Shown piece by piece: positions 1-10,931 of a DNA stretch of 64,000 nucleotides (positions are counted from its first letter, which is position 1; every line of letters starts with the position of its first letter). The notes below the pieces were generated by a model. That model was not told the origin of the DNA and did not search any database. It saw only the letters and a program-made list of their open reading frames with translations. Source of the DNA: Platanthera guangdongensis (lineage: Eukaryota > Streptophyta > Magnoliopsida > Asparagales > Orchidaceae); the NCBI GenBank assembly GCA_039583875.1, contig CM077149.1, positions 22,271,194-22,335,193 of the forward strand. The letters are read 5' to 3'. Made by a program: the position numbers and the translations under genes.

Positions 1-1
1 T

Positions 2-1038
2 GAGCATGATTGTGAGGATAGCTCCTCTGACGATGAGTCAGATCTAATGACCCAGTACAAGGAGTTAATCATGGCTTACGACAAATGTTGTCGAGTCGTG
101 AAGAATCAGGCTAAAGAGATCAAATCTCTAAAAGCCGAAGAGAGCATCTTGAGAGAGAAAGTCGCAAAGACTGACTCCCTCAAAGAAAACTTCAATAATG
201 CTATTGAAGAATATAACAAGGCTCTTGAGCACCTTGACCTTAAGGAGAAGATCATCAAAGAGTTGGAAGCCCAACTTGCGGCTGAAAAGAAACTTGTTGA
301 GAGTTTCTCGAAGCCCAAAACAGTTCTTCCATTCGTTGCTGAATTCTCAGCAAAGGCTAAGGGAGCTGGACTAGGCCATGAAGAAGCTCCTAGTAAATCC
401 TCTAGGAGAAACAAGAATCAACGAAAGAATAAGGCCGCCAAAAAGGCCTTAGCCAAAGAGAAGGGGAAGCCCCTCAAGATCAAACCACATTCAAGAAAGT
501 CATCTTTCCGTCAAATGAGTTTGATTTTGACTCATCCTACGGGCACTTTACTAGGCCCACCTATGTAGAGCCAAAGTCTCGCTATCAAGGATGGACTCGA
601 CCCAGAGACTTTGGCGAAAGTGTCTTTAAGGCTCCTTATGAAGAAGTTGTTCTTAAGAGCCATGACCCTTTCAATCATGAGCATAACTTCAAGAAGGCAC
701 CAAATACAAAGTCTGTTGTAGAGAGGCCCATAAAGGAGAAGAAGCCATGTGATTGCCATCATCATGAGGCATATTCCTCCAAGAATGCTACCCCTGCTAG
801 ACCACAATTCCAAAAGGTCAAGCAGGAGATCTTGAGGCAAAGGTACAACAGATTTGACAGTTGGTGTTGTGGCAAGGTTGGTCACTTCGCCATAGATTGC
901 TGGTTCAATTCCAGAAACGCTACAACCCCTCATGTTAGCAACATGAGAAAGACCACTCATATTGCTAACACTTGCAGGGGGAGTACTCTAACTCGAGACC
1001 AAGGACCCAAACGTGTTTGGGTTCCTAAGACAAACTGA
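2..1038 (+). pseudogene. Element A gag, decayed (coiled coil plus damaged zinc knuckle)
   Basis: Gag packages retrotransposon RNA into cytoplasmic particles. The frame is open from position 2, so the N-terminus lies outside the window. The first 100 or so visible residues are a Lys/Glu-rich coiled coil, followed by a basic Lys/Arg tract near 400-480. A frameshift near 490-520 moves the frame, which then runs to the stop at 1036-1038. The CCHC knuckle lies around 855-900. Its first cysteine codon reads AGT (Ser) instead of TGT, so one zinc ligand is missing, while the GHFAIDC end is intact. In Sireviruses gag and pol are separated by a stop, as here. Non-functional. Confidence 0.8.
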
Positions 1039-1041
1039 TTA

Positions 1042-3974
1042 TGATTGCAGGTATGTCCAAAGGCCAACAAAACGCCTATCTGGTATTTGGACAGCAGATG
1101 CTCTCGGCACATGACTGGGACTAGAAGCCTCATTCAGAACTTTACTACAGTCGTGAACGGACCAAAGGTCATCTTTGGAGGTTCAGACCGTGGAATTACT
1201 AGAGGCTATGGTATGATTACTAACGGCAATGTATCCTTCTCGGATGTGGCTTATGTCGAAGGATTGGAACACAATCTCATAAGCATAAGCCAACTCTGCG
1301 ATAAAGGATACATAGTTAAATTCCGTGCTGATAAGTGCCTGATAAAATCCGTTGACAATATGGAAACGATTCTATCCGGCACTCAAAGCAGAAATATTTT
1401 CTGTTTAAATTTTATTTGTATAGATTCCTCTACAACAATGTGTCTCTTGGTGACCAATGGCACAAGAGACTAGCACATATTAATTTCAAAACTATTAATA
1501 AATTATTTTCAATGAACTTAGTACGTGATGCCCCAAATGTCAAATGCGTCAAAGATAGACCTTGTCATGCATGCGTAAAAGTCAAGCAAACAAGGGCTAC
1601 CTTTAAAAGCATTATTGGCAAAGACTCTAACAGATGTCTCCATCTATTGCACATGGACTTGTTTGGTCCACTGCAAATTAGAAGTTTGGGAGGTAAGGAT
1701 TATACGTTGGTAATTGTTGATGATTACTCGCGCTTTGCGTGGGTGTTCTTTCTGAAACACAAGTCAGATACCTTCGATATCTTTTCTAATTTTGTCAGGC
1801 AAGTACAGAATGAATACAACTGCTCCATAGTCAAAATCAGAAGTGACAACGGAACAGAGTTCAAATCTGGGGCCATGATAGAATTCTGTGAAAGCTTAGG
1901 TATCTTTCATGAGTTTTCCTCTCCTCGTACTCCACAACAGAATGGAGTGGCTGAGAGAAGGAATAGAACACCCATAGAGGCCTGCAGGACCATGTTGAGT
2001 GATGCTTCACTACCGGAGTACTTCTAGGCTGAAGCCGTCAACACTGCATGCCACGTGCAAAATCGAGCACTCATAAACAAAGACCACGATAAGACACCTT
2101 ACGAACTTTTGAAAGGCAGGAAACCAACAGTCTCATACTTTAGAATCTTTGGCTGTAAATGCTTCGTACTTAACAATGGTAAGTATCATACCACCAAGTT
2201 CAGCGAAAAGAGTATTGAAGGTATTTTCGTAGCTTATAGTAGCCATAGTAAGGCATACAGAGTATTTAATAGAAAAACCCTAGTGGTAGAAGAATCGATA
2301 CACGCTGTATTTGACGAGACGAGTTTGCTGCAAGGCAACTCCTCTAGTGTGCTCATTGAAGATGCAGGTGCAAAGCTGAAAGAAACTAGCTTGGATGAAC
2401 CGTCCAAAGACAAAGGCGAAAAGTTCATCAAGATCACGACTCCAACCCCTATTGGAGAGACTGGTGATCAAGATGAAGAAGTCATCCAAGATGAGGAAAT
2501 CACTCCAGTGATTGAAGATAATCCAGATGCAAGAACTTTAGAGCTCAGACATCTGAAGGATCACCCCATGGACCAGATCATAGGAGATCCACGGGACGGT
2601 GTCAGAACTCAAAGAGGTACAACTAATGAGAATCTTTATTTAAGTTTTCTCTCGCAGGATGAACCAAAGAAGTTTGAGGAAGCAAACTCAGATGCATCGT
2701 GGATAATGGCAATGGAAGAAGAGCTAAATCAGTTCAAGCGCTGCAATGTGTGGAAGCTTATTCCAAGACCCAAAGGAAAGAACATCATTGGAACAAAATG
2801 AGTCTACAGGAACAAGATGGACGAAGACGGGACGATCATAAAGAACAAGGTCAGACTCGTCGCTAAAGGCTATCGTCAAGAAGAAGGAATCGACTTCGAC
2901 TAGACATATGCTACAGTGGCAAGACTGGAGGCAATAAGGTTGTTCCTAGCATATGCTGCATTCAAAGGCTTCACCGTCTATCAGATGGATGTGAAGTCTG
3001 CCTTCCTAAATGGTAACATAAAGGAGGAAGTGTATGTGGAATAATCTCCAGGTTTCGTTGATCCTAACTTTCCTAATTACGTCTATTTACTGCACAAGGC
3101 TATATATGGTCTGAAACAAGCTTCTCGAGCTTGGTATGAGACATTGTCTAGCTTTCTACTTGAGAACAAGTTCTCAAGGGAAAGATAGACAAGACATTAT
3201 TTCTTAGGGAAATTAAAGGCAAGATTTTGCTAGTGCAAATCTATGTCGACGACATTATTTTTGGCTCTACAGACGATAACCTCTACAAAAAGTTCTCAAA
3301 ACTTATGCAAGGGAAGTTCAAAATGAGCAGTATGTGCGAGCTGAAGTATTTCTTAGGGCTTCAGGTGTAACAATCTGAAGATGAAATTTTCATCTCGCAG
3401 ACCAAGTTCACCAAAGAGCTAATTAAGAAATTCGAAATGGAGAACGCAACCTGCATGAGGACTCTAATGGGCTCAACTATGTCTCTGGACAAGGATGAAA
3501 AAGGGAAACCTTTTGATGAAACCAAGTACAGAAGCATAATTGGATCCTTGCTCTACCTTACTGCCAGTAGACCTGACATAATGTTTTTAACATGTGTCTG
3601 TGCTAGATTTCAGATGAACTCTAAGGAATCTCACTACGCTGCTGCAAAGCAGATTTTGAGATACCTTAAAGGTACACCAAATCTTGGCTTATGGTACCCA
3701 AGAAGTAATGACAGCGAACTAATTGGTTTTTCAGATGCAGACTTTGCAGGTAGCAAAGACGACAGGAAAAGCACTTCAGGGAATTGCCAATTCTTTGGAA
3801 GACGGCTAATCTCCTGGAGTAGCAAGAAGCAGAACTGTGTCGTAATCTTAACGGCTGAGTCAGAGTACATCTCTGCAGGCAGTTGCTGCGTACAGTTACT
3901 TTGGATCAAGAATCAATTCCAAGACTACAATATGAAGTTCAAGAATATCCCATTGTTTTGCGACTCCTCCAGCG
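1042..3974 (+). pseudogene. Element A pol, first part: protease, integrase, RT and most of RNase H, decayed
   Basis: Copia order is visible. The protease is WYLDSRCSRHMTG near 1085, where the catalytic D-S-G has become D-S-R. The integrase zinc finger and core run from about 1455 to 2030, with IRSDNGTEF at 1840-1865 and QQNGVAERR near 1935. RT includes [13 protein letters not shown] near 2975, YGLKQASRAW near 3105 and YVDDIIFGS at 3240-3265. RNase H starts near 3720. Damage includes a frameshift near 1440, TAG for Trp at 2025-2027, TGA for Trp at 2799-2801, TAG at 2901-2903, TAA for Gln near 3042, a frameshift near 3180 and TAA near 3367. The gene is cut at 3974 by element B, and its RNase H tail resumes at 9433. 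Confidence 0.87.
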
Positions 3975-4408
3975 TGTTGAAGTGTTAGACCGGGCGGCCT
4001 GGCGGTCTAGTCAGGCGGGTTGTTGACCGCGCGGTCAGGCGGTTCCATTCCAGCAGGTTCGTGTTATAACTGTTGCTGTTTGTAGTCCGCGCGGCCTGGC
4101 GCTCTCTCTCAGAAGTTTGGAGACCGGGCGGTCTAGCGGCCTCCTATTGCGGCATGTTCTCTACCTGCTGGAGTTGCCGAGCGGTTAGCCCATTTGTCTA
4201 ACCGCGCGGCCTGTGCGGTCTCTTTATTTTCTAGCCGCTCAGCCCTGTAAATTTTTAGTCCCACATTGTTTGTTTATACTCTCTGCTATCTCCTCCATTC
4301 TATAAAAGGGAGGTCATACCTTTGTAAAGATCATCTTTTTTGGATAATAAAATTTCAATTATTCAAAACTTCTGTCCGTTTGTTAGCTGCATGTTCGCTA
4401 CTTTTACA
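3975..4408 (+). repeat. Element B 5' LTR
   Basis: 434 bp, TG...CA. The first 280 bp carry repeated GC-rich palindromes such as ACCGCGCGGTC and GACCGGGCGGTC, followed by the TATA box. It ends at TTTTACA directly before the primer-binding site. Confidence 0.93.
4301..4307 (+). promoter_or_regulatory. TATA box of element B LTR
   Basis: TATAAAA in CCATTCTATAAAAGGGAGG. The same box is at 9320-9326 in the right LTR. Confidence 0.75.
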
Positions 4409-4420
4409 TGGTATCAAAGC
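4409..4420 (+). other. Element B primer-binding site
   Basis: TGGTATCAAAGC directly after the LTR. It matches the initiator-Met tRNA 3' end complement (TGGTATCAGAGC) with one change. Confidence 0.85.
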
Positions 4421-4851
4421 ACTCGGTCCTTTCCACCTGACTACGCTCTCTCTGCTCGTGCGTCTTGTTTCTTCTTCCCGCGACCTGTTCTCGTGACTTG
4501 TTTTCTCTTCTGCCGCTGTACTATTCGCGCGGCTTCTCCCTGTTCGCGTGCTTTCTTTCGGTCTATTCTCGACCTATTCTCCTGGGTCCTTTGCTTCCTC
4601 TTCTCTTATGTTCGCTCAGCCTTTTTCTGTTCGCGCGACCTCTTACCCTGTGCCTTGGTCTTCTTCCTGGCCGCTGGTGTTCTGCTACCGTACCGCTGCA
4701 GTTTCTTCTCTTTAGCCCGCTGCGGTTTCATCGTTGTTCGCTGCGGTTTCTTTCTCGTGTCCCGGCCTCCTCCTTAGGTCGTGCGGGTTGCTCTCCTTTT
4801 TTTTCTCTCCCCGCGGCTTCTCTTCTTCTCGCGTGGTTTCCTGCCTTCTCT
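4421..4851 (+). other. Element B leader
   Basis: A pyrimidine-rich untranslated leader of about 430 bp. Open frames cross it in several registers but look like low-complexity artefacts. No gene is supported. Confidence 0.6.
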
Positions 4852-6185
4852 ATGGCCACTTCCGGTCTCTCCACCCCTGTTATCTCTACCTCCACCACTC
4901 CTACAGCTCCTCCTCCTCCTACTCCTTCGGGCAACCTTGACACGCTTTCTAAGCTTGTTGGCTCCAACTATCCCGATTGGAGCGTTTCTTTCACCTTTCT
5001 TCTTCGCTCTCAGCGCAAGCGTCATCACCTCACCGATGACCCTCCTCCTCTTACCTCTCCTGAGTTTGATGACTGGGATGCGAGTGATGCCCTTGTCCGC
5101 ACTTGGCTGGCCAACAGCCTCTTTGATGAGTGCCTTCCCGTCATTCGCCATGATGAGACGGTCAAGGCCTCCTAGCTTCACCTAGCTGCTCCCTATTCGA
5201 AGGGGGCCAGACGTCCCACATTTATACCCTTTATGAAGACCTCTTCGCCCGCCCCTCCATGTCTCCTGCTACGGCTTATCAGCAGGTTCAGGCTCTTGGC
5301 GCAGAGATCCTACAAAATCGCCCCTTCTCTGCGGACTTGGCCGACCAGCACAAATACTTCCAGGAACTCCTGTTTGTTTGTTATCTTCTCCGTCTTCCCG
5401 ATTCTTATGATATGATCCGCCAGCAGATCTTGGGTGAGGCGGAATCATCTACCTTGGATGCCACCGCGATTCGCATTGCCGCTGTTACTTCGCTGCTACA
5501 GCAGCCTCTGTTGGCCTCTCCTCCTTCCCAGGACTCCTATGCTCACCTGGCTCAGCGGGGGGGGGGGGGGGGGGGGGGGGGTCCTAGTGGCCGCAGTCAC
5601 TCAGGCGGGCATGGTTCGTCCAGGTTCCCCTGCTCTCACTGTGGTCGTACCGACCATTCTGTTGACCGCTGCTGGCAGAAACATCATCATCTTCGCCCTT
5701 CCGGTGATGCTCCTTCCTCGACCTCCGCCTCCTCTCGGCCGTCTGCCTCTGTGGCCACGACTTCAGGTAGTGCCCACATCGTTACCCAAGGTAAATGGCT
5801 GATTGACTCGGGTGCTACAAATCATATGACTGGCAACCCTCATTGCTTCTTTCTCCTTGAAACGCATGACCGCCTACCCCCGGTTCTTGTGGCGGATGGT
5901 TCACCGTCCCCGGTGCTTGGGACAGGCATGGTTCAAGTTACCCCGTCGCTTCGCTTGGAGGACACTCTCTATGTCCCTAAGTTCCCGTGCAATTTATTAT
6001 CCGTTACTACTTTATGTCGGCAACTTCAGTGCTCTGACTTATTCACTCCATCTTCTTGTTCTTTTCAGGACCCGAGGACCCATCGGCCGATTGCTACTGG
6101 GACTGAGAGCGGCGTACTCTATTTCCTTGACAATATTTCCGCTCTGTCCGCCTACTCCTCCTCCTCTACAGATCTGCTTCAATGA
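4852..6185 (+). pseudogene. Element B gag and protease, decayed
   Basis: The start ATG at 4852 is followed by a Ser/Thr/Pro N-terminus and a Copia-type gag domain (LVGSNYPDWSVSF). The first frame ends at TAG 5173-5175, where a Trp codon is expected. A frameshift near 5200 moves the frame to the one open from 5259 to 6185. That segment has the rest of gag (LFVCYLLRLPDSYDMIRQQI), a 25-base G run, a zinc knuckle CSHCGRTDHSVDRC near 5634-5675, and the protease motif WLIDSGATNHMTG near 5796-5835 with D-S-G intact. The frame is lost again before the integrase finger. Confidence 0.82.
5557..5581 (+). repeat. Poly-G run of 25 bases inside element B gag
   Basis: An uninterrupted run of G in a Gly codon tract. 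It may be real slippage or an assembly artefact. Confidence 0.8.
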
Positions 6186-6933
6186 CATCTTCACCTTGGA
6201 CATCCTCCTCCTCGGATTCTATGATAGCTTCTTCCCCACTTACCTCCGTCCAGTCCTCCGCTCAACTGTGATGCGTGTCAGCTTGGCAAACATCATCGCT
6301 CCTCCTTCCCGCCAAAGCAAGACGTGGCTCCTCTCTCCTGTTTGATCTCATTCATTCTGATGTCTGGGGTCCTGCTCCTACCCTCACCATTAGTCGGGGT
6401 AGTTCCTACTTTGTAACTTTTATAGATGATTTTTTAGATGTACACGGGTGTATCTATTAAAAGATCGCTCTGAACTCTTTTCTACCTGACAATCCTTTTA
6501 TTTCATGATTAAGACTCAATTTGGCATTTCTAATAAAGTTTTGTGCTCTGATAATGCTAAGGAATATCTTAGTCATGAGTTCTCCCCTTTCTTTCGACAA
6601 CATGGCCTCCTTCATCAAAGCACCTGTGTTTACACCTCCCAGCAGAATGGGGTGGCAGAGTATAAGAACTGTCACCTCCTTGATGTCGCTCGCACTCTCA
6701 TGATGCAGATGTAAGTACCCCGCTCCTACTGGGGCTACGCTGTACTCCTCGCCTGCTATCTCATCAATCGTCTTCCCTCCACGGTTCTCCACGGCCAGAC
6801 CCCCTTCTCCATTCTATACCCCCGCAAGGAATCCTTTCCTCTCCCTCTCCATGTCTTTGGGTGTACGGCTTTCGTTCACGCGCCCTCCGCTACCCGCGAC
6901 AAGCTTTCCCACCGTTCCACCAAGTGTGTCTTT
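6186..6933 (+). pseudogene. Element B integrase, fragmented
   Basis: Integrase motifs are spread over shifted frames. LFDLIHSDVWGPAP near 6340-6380 carries the first catalytic Asp. VLCSDNAKEYLSHEF near 6540-6580 carries the second. YTSQQNGVAEYKN near 6633-6670 keeps the Glu. TAA at 6458 and TAA near 6712 break the frame. Several hundred bases of C-terminal integrase follow in the frame leading into RT. Confidence 0.75.
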
Positions 6934-8928
6934 TTGGGGTACTCTACCACTCAAAAAGGCTATTGCTGTTTTGACCCCATTCTGCGCAAACAATATGTCT
7001 CCACGGGCGTGACATTCTTCGAGAATGCATCCTACTTCTCTCTTGACTCCTCTCTTCCTCCTGCTGTCTCTGCTTCTCCACCGCCTCTCTCCGTTCCTTC
7101 CCCGCCTCTCGACATCTCCACTCTTCCCTCATCTCCTCCTCTGTCTCCTTCTCTATCCATCTCACCCCCTATCCCTCCACCCTCTTCTCCGCCGCCGTCT
7201 ATCTCTAGTCCCGGGCCAGCCTTCTCCGCCACGGATGCTCCAGTTGCTGAGGCCCCCGTCGACCTGGATCTTCCCATTGCTCTTCACAAATGGGTGCGAG
7301 CGTGTACTCAACACCCGCTTGCGGCAGGTGTTTCCTATGATCGGCTTTCTCCTTCTCACAGGTGTTTTGCCTTGGCTATCTCCGCTGCTACCACTCCCCG
7401 CACCTACCAGGAGGCCCTTGTTATTCCTCATTGTAAGTCTGCCATGGATGAAGAGATGGCTACTCTTACTGAAAGGGGTACCTGGACCCTTGTTCCTCCA
7501 CCAGTGGGTACTGATGTGGTTGGCTGTCGTTGGGTTTTTGTTGTGAAATTTCGCCCCGATGGCACTGTGGATCGCTACAAGGCCCGGCTGGTGGCCAAAG
7601 GCTTCACTCAGACATACGACATTAATTACTTTGACACCTTCTCTCCGGTTGCTCGCCTCAGCACCATCCAGGTTCTTCTCTCTATGGCTGTTAACAGGGA
7701 TTAGGCTATTTCCCAGCTTGATGTCAAGAATGCCTTTCTCTATGGAGATCTTCAGGAGGACGTCTACATGGAGCAACCTCCTGGGTATGTTGCTCAGGGG
7801 GAGACATGCGTATGCCGTTTGAAGAAGGCCATTTATGGCCTAAAGCAGAGCCCTCGAGCATGATTCGACAAGTTCAGTGGTATTGTGGCTACCATCGGCT
7901 TTGCAAGGAGTTCGGCCGATCACTCCTTATTCATTCGCAAAACAGCCTCGGGACTGGTGGTTCTGGCAGTATATGTGGATGATATTCTTCTTACTGGCGA
8001 TGACCAAGCTGGGGTGGACTTGACGAAGAAACACTTCCGTCAACACCTGGTCACAAAGGATATGGGATCCCCAAAATACTTTTTGGGGATAAAAATTTCT
8101 CGGAAGCTGGACTCGTTGTTTCTCTCCCAACGGAAGTATGCCCATGACCTTCTATAAGAGGCAGGGTTGACAGGTGCCAAACCGGCCCGGTTTCCCATGG
8201 CTATTGGAGAAGACAAAACGTGGACGAATGACTCACCTCTTCTATTTGATGTCACAAGGTACAGACGTTTGGTGGGCAAACTCATCTATCTCACGGTGAC
8301 CAGACCCGACATCTCCTATATTGTAGGCAAGGTCAGTCAGTTTATGCAAGCTCCCAGGGAGTGCCATCTTCAGTCTGCCTTGAAGATTTTAGAGTATGTC
8401 AAAGCAGCACCAGGCAAAGGGCTAATCTTTCAGAGGAATGACCATCTGAGGATTGAAGCCTACTCAGATTCAAGTTATGCGGATGATAAAGGCGGTCGTA
8501 AATCCACATCAGGTTTTTGTACTTTTGTTGGAGGAAATCTTGTGAGTTGGAAGAGTAAGAAACAGTCTGTTGTCTCCAGATCCAGTGCAGAAGCTGAATA
8601 CCGGAGTATGGCGTCAACCATGTGTGAGTTAAAGTGGTTGCGGGCTCTCATGCTTGACCTAGGAGAGGTCTATGACTATCCTCTTCCTAAGTTCTGTGAC
8701 AACAAGGCCGCTATATACATATCCAAAAATTTGGTCTTCCATGAGAGAACAAAGCATATAGAGGTTGACTGCCACTTCGTTCGGGAGGAGATTTTGAAGA
8801 AACAGATTTGTACTCCGTTTGTCATCTCTAACAAAGAATTGGCGGATATCTTCACAAAACCAGTCTTTACTTCCTTCTTCCACATTTGTGATAAGCTGGG
8901 AATGATTGATATCTATGCTCCAGCTTGA
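6934..8928 (+). pseudogene. Element B RT and RNase H, one frame with three stops
   Basis: A single frame runs from 6934 to the TGA at 8926-8928. It opens with the end of integrase and a Pro/Ser-rich linker. RT follows: [18 protein letters not shown] near 7520, [13 protein letters not shown] near 7710, YGLKQSPRA near 7835 and YVDDILLTGDD near 7970. RNase H includes YSDSSYADD near 8460, VSRSSAEAEYRSM near 8570, HERTKHIEVDCHF near 8740 and LADIFTKP near 8840. Internal stops are TAG at 7702-7704, TGA near 7861 and TAA at 8155-8157, mostly at expected Trp or Gln codons, which fits C-to-T decay. Confidence 0.87.
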
Positions 8929-8935
8929 GGGGGAG
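8924..8935 (+). other. Element B polypurine tract
   Basis: CTTGAGGGGGAG immediately before the right LTR. It overlaps the RNase H stop codon. Confidence 0.85.
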
Positions 8936-9427
8936 TGTTGAAGTGTTAGACCGGGTGGCCTGGCGGTCTAGTCAGGCGGGTTGTTGACCGCGCGGTCAGG
9001 CGGTTCCATTCCAGCAGGTTCATGTTCTGACTGTTGTTGTTTGTAGTACGCGCGGTCTGGAGGTCTCTCTCAGAAGTTGGGAGATTGGGCGGTCTAGCGG
9101 CCTCCTATTGCGGCATGTTCTCTTCCTGCTGGAGTTTGGAGACCGGGCGGTCTAGCGACCTCCTATTGCGGCATGTTATCTACCTGCTGGAGTTGCCGAG
9201 CGGTTAGCCCAATTGTCTAACCGCGCAGCCTGTGCGGTCTCTTTATTTTCTAGCCGCTCAGCCCTGTAAATTTTTAGTCCCACATTGTTTGTTTATACTC
9301 TCTGCTATCTCCTCCATTCTATAAAAGGGAGGTCATACCTTTGTAAAGATAATATTTTTTGGATAATAAAATTTCAATTATTCAAAACTTCTATCCGTTT
9401 GTTAGCTGCATGTTCGCTACTTTTACA
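8936..9427 (+). repeat. Element B 3' LTR
   Basis: 492 bp. It matches the left LTR with about 16-18 substitutions by eye and is longer by a 58-bp internal duplication. It ends TTTTACA at 9427, followed by the target duplication CAGCA. Confidence 0.92.
9077..9193 (+). repeat. 58-bp tandem duplication inside element B 3' LTR
   Basis: Units 9077-9135 and 9136-9193 both run from TTGG(G)AGA..GGGCGGTCTAGCG to CTGCTGGAGT. The left LTR has a single copy. The units differ at a few bases, so the duplication is not brand new. Confidence 0.85.
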
Positions 9428-9432
9428 CAGCA

Positions 9433-9647
9433 CAATTGCAATAGCCAACAATCCAGTCTCGCACAGCCGGACAAAGCATATCGAGCTAAGGTATCATTTC
9501 ATCCGGGAGCATGTAGAGCATGGGGACATCGATCTCCAATATGTCTCCACAGACAGACAAGTCGCTGATATCTTCACGAAGCCGCTGGACGAGACCAAGT
9601 TCTCATTCTTCAAAACTGAACTTGGGATGCTCAACAAGGAAGATTAG
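9433..9647 (+). pseudogene. Element A pol, last part: RNase H C-terminus
   Basis: This 215-nt piece continues the RNase H frame interrupted at 3974. It carries IAIANNPVSHSRTKHIELR, YHFIREHV and VADIFTKPLDETKF, then LGMLN and a TAG at 9645-9647. These are the standard C-terminal motifs of Copia RNase H. The frame is continuous with 3974 if element B and one target duplication are removed. The open frame seen upstream into B's LTR (from 9285) is fortuitous. Confidence 0.85.
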
Positions 9648-10232
9648 AGAAGTTTGGACTTCATGAAGCAAAGGAAATTAAAAGGTTAGTCAAAATCTGG
9701 TCTTTTCAAAGTTCTCTTCCTTCTCTGACTCAAGTAAAATCTGACCTACTCGAGTAGTCAAAGTATCTACTCGAGTACTCAACAGACCTACTCGAGTAGT
9801 CCTTTAACTTACTCGAGTAAGACAATTAATGTACTCGTGTAGTACACTTCATCTACTCGAGTGAGTCAATTCTTCTACTCGAGTCATTGCAGATTCTATA
9901 GACCTACTCGAGTACCTTCTATAGACCTACTCGAGTAACTCCTATAGACCTACTCAAGTAACTCCCTATATACTCGAGTACTTCGTTTTCCTCTCGTGTA
10001 TATGCCTCTTGGCTTTCAAATTTTCCCATGCCGCCTTTCCTTTAAATTATTTTCTTCTCGATGATTAGACATAAACCTAGGGTTTATAAATTCAAAATTC
10101 CAAATTACTTCTACACGAAATCATTTCCAAGCAATCGAGTACCCGTCCGCCGCTTCGTCTCCACTCGAGAAATTGCAGAGCCGCGACTCTTCCTCTTCCC
10201 CGCGATAGAATTTTTTTCCCAATTTCTGGATC
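9648..10232 (+). other. Element A spacer between pol and the env-like ORF
   Basis: About 585 bp without a convincing gene. The middle holds the CTCGAG palindrome array described separately, and the rest is AT-rich leader. An open frame from 10061 overlaps the next ORF out of frame and is not supported. Confidence 0.6.
9747..9981 (+). repeat. CTACTCGAGTAG palindrome array upstream of the env-like ORF
   Basis: Nine exact CTCGAG cores, plus one CTCGTG and one CTCAAG variant, lie in about 235 bp. Most extend to TACTCGAGTA or CTACTCGAGTAG. Spacing is irregular, so this is not a tandem array with a fixed unit. The same motif fills the U3 of this element's LTR (30820-31563). Repeated palindromes in Sirevirus LTRs are established. 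Finding them here, just upstream of the extra ORF, suggests a second regulatory block (inference). Confidence 0.9.
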
Positions 10233-10320
10233 ATGGCCGCCGTCTCCAAGATTGGTGTAGAATCAGAACTCGTTACCGCCGGGATTGCAGAGCTCTCAGA
10301 CGACTTTCACAACCTGCTGA
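10233..10320 (+). pseudogene. Element A env-like ORF, N-terminal 29 codons
   Basis: ATG at 10233 opens a frame that runs to 10320, where element C begins. The frame continues at 27974 with no shift once C (10321-27968) and one GCTGA duplication are removed. The codon broken by the insertion is A(10320)+TT(27974-27975). This ATG is chosen because it is the first in frame after the palindrome array and makes the rejoined frame 807 codons including the stop. The product is the third ORF of Sirevirus-type elements, often called env-like. Its role is not established. Confidence 0.75.
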
Positions 10321-10552
10321 TGTTGGAGTTACCATTGTGATATGGAAGTGATCAAACATATGATCTCACTGCCAACGCGATATGAGCCCGCAGGGTCGCA
10401 CATAAGAGATGTGGAGAAGTTGGATAATTGACTGTGTTGGTAAAGGTTGCCAATCACCGACCTGAATGGGGTTGTGGGCAAAGTGTTGCCTTGAAGGATC
10501 GTCGGGTTGGGCAAATGTTGCCTTGGAGGGCTGGTAAAATTGTCGTCCGAGG

Positions 10553-10865
10553 GTCGATAGCATTCGTCGAGAATCGTCTGTCTGATTCCCGCCGATCGAC
10601 GAGAATCATCTCTTTGATTCTCGCCGATCGACGAGAATCGTCGAGAATCAATATGTTGATTCTCGAGGATCGATGACTTCGACATGTATCGTTGACCGCG
10701 GCTCGACGGTCGACAAGATTCGACGTGTATCGTCAAGTGAAGCTCGACGATCGGCGAGAATCGTCGAGTATTGTACTCTGATTCTCGCCGATCCATGATG
10801 ATGCTCGCCGATCGATTCTCGTCGATTCTCGCCGACTCTCGCCGATTGATACTCGCCGATTCTGA
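10553..10865 (+). repeat. GATTCTCG/CGAGAATC palindrome array in element C U3
   Basis: Many copies of ATTCTCGCCGATCGACGAGAAT-like inverted pairs and their halves (CGTCGAGAATCG, ATTCTCGCCGAT). The right LTR copy is at about 27087-27385 and lacks one 10-bp unit. The array sits directly upstream of the TATA box. Confidence 0.88.
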
Positions 10866-10923
10866 ACCTTATTCTTGGGTGGTCTGCGGATAGCGATATG
10901 CCTAGGTTTATTTATACCTTTGG

Positions 10924-10931
10924 TATAAATA
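10924..10931 (+). promoter_or_regulatory. TATA box of element C LTR
   Basis: TATAAATA within GGTATAAATACAAC. The same sequence is at 27449-27456 in the right LTR. Confidence 0.65.

Larger units (their letters stand above)
3975..9427 (+). mobile_element. Element B: Ty1/Copia retrotransposon inserted in element A RNase H
   Basis: The left end is TGTTGAAGTG at 3975 and the right end TTTTACA at 9427. Flanking 5-bp duplications are CAGCG (3970-3974) and CAGCA (9428-9432), with one mismatch. The element has two LTRs, an initiator-Met primer site, gag-pol remains in Copia order and a polypurine tract. The LTRs differ by roughly 4% by eye, plus a 58-bp duplication in the right LTR. Stops and frameshifts make it non-functional. 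Confidence 0.92.

Noticed and set aside
4465..4851. Open frame upstream of element B's gag ATG
   Set aside because: Low-complexity Leu/Phe/Ser coding from a pyrimidine-rich leader. The conserved gag starts at 4852.
5557..5581. 25-base G run (also 42467-42483 and 42793-42811) as a biological signal such as a G-quadruplex switch
   Set aside because: Runs this pure are often slippage or sequencing and assembly error, and no other feature supports a function.
10061..10351. 96-codon ORF near the start of element C
   Set aside because: It spans the A/C boundary in a different frame from the env-like ORF, so it cannot pre-date the insertion.
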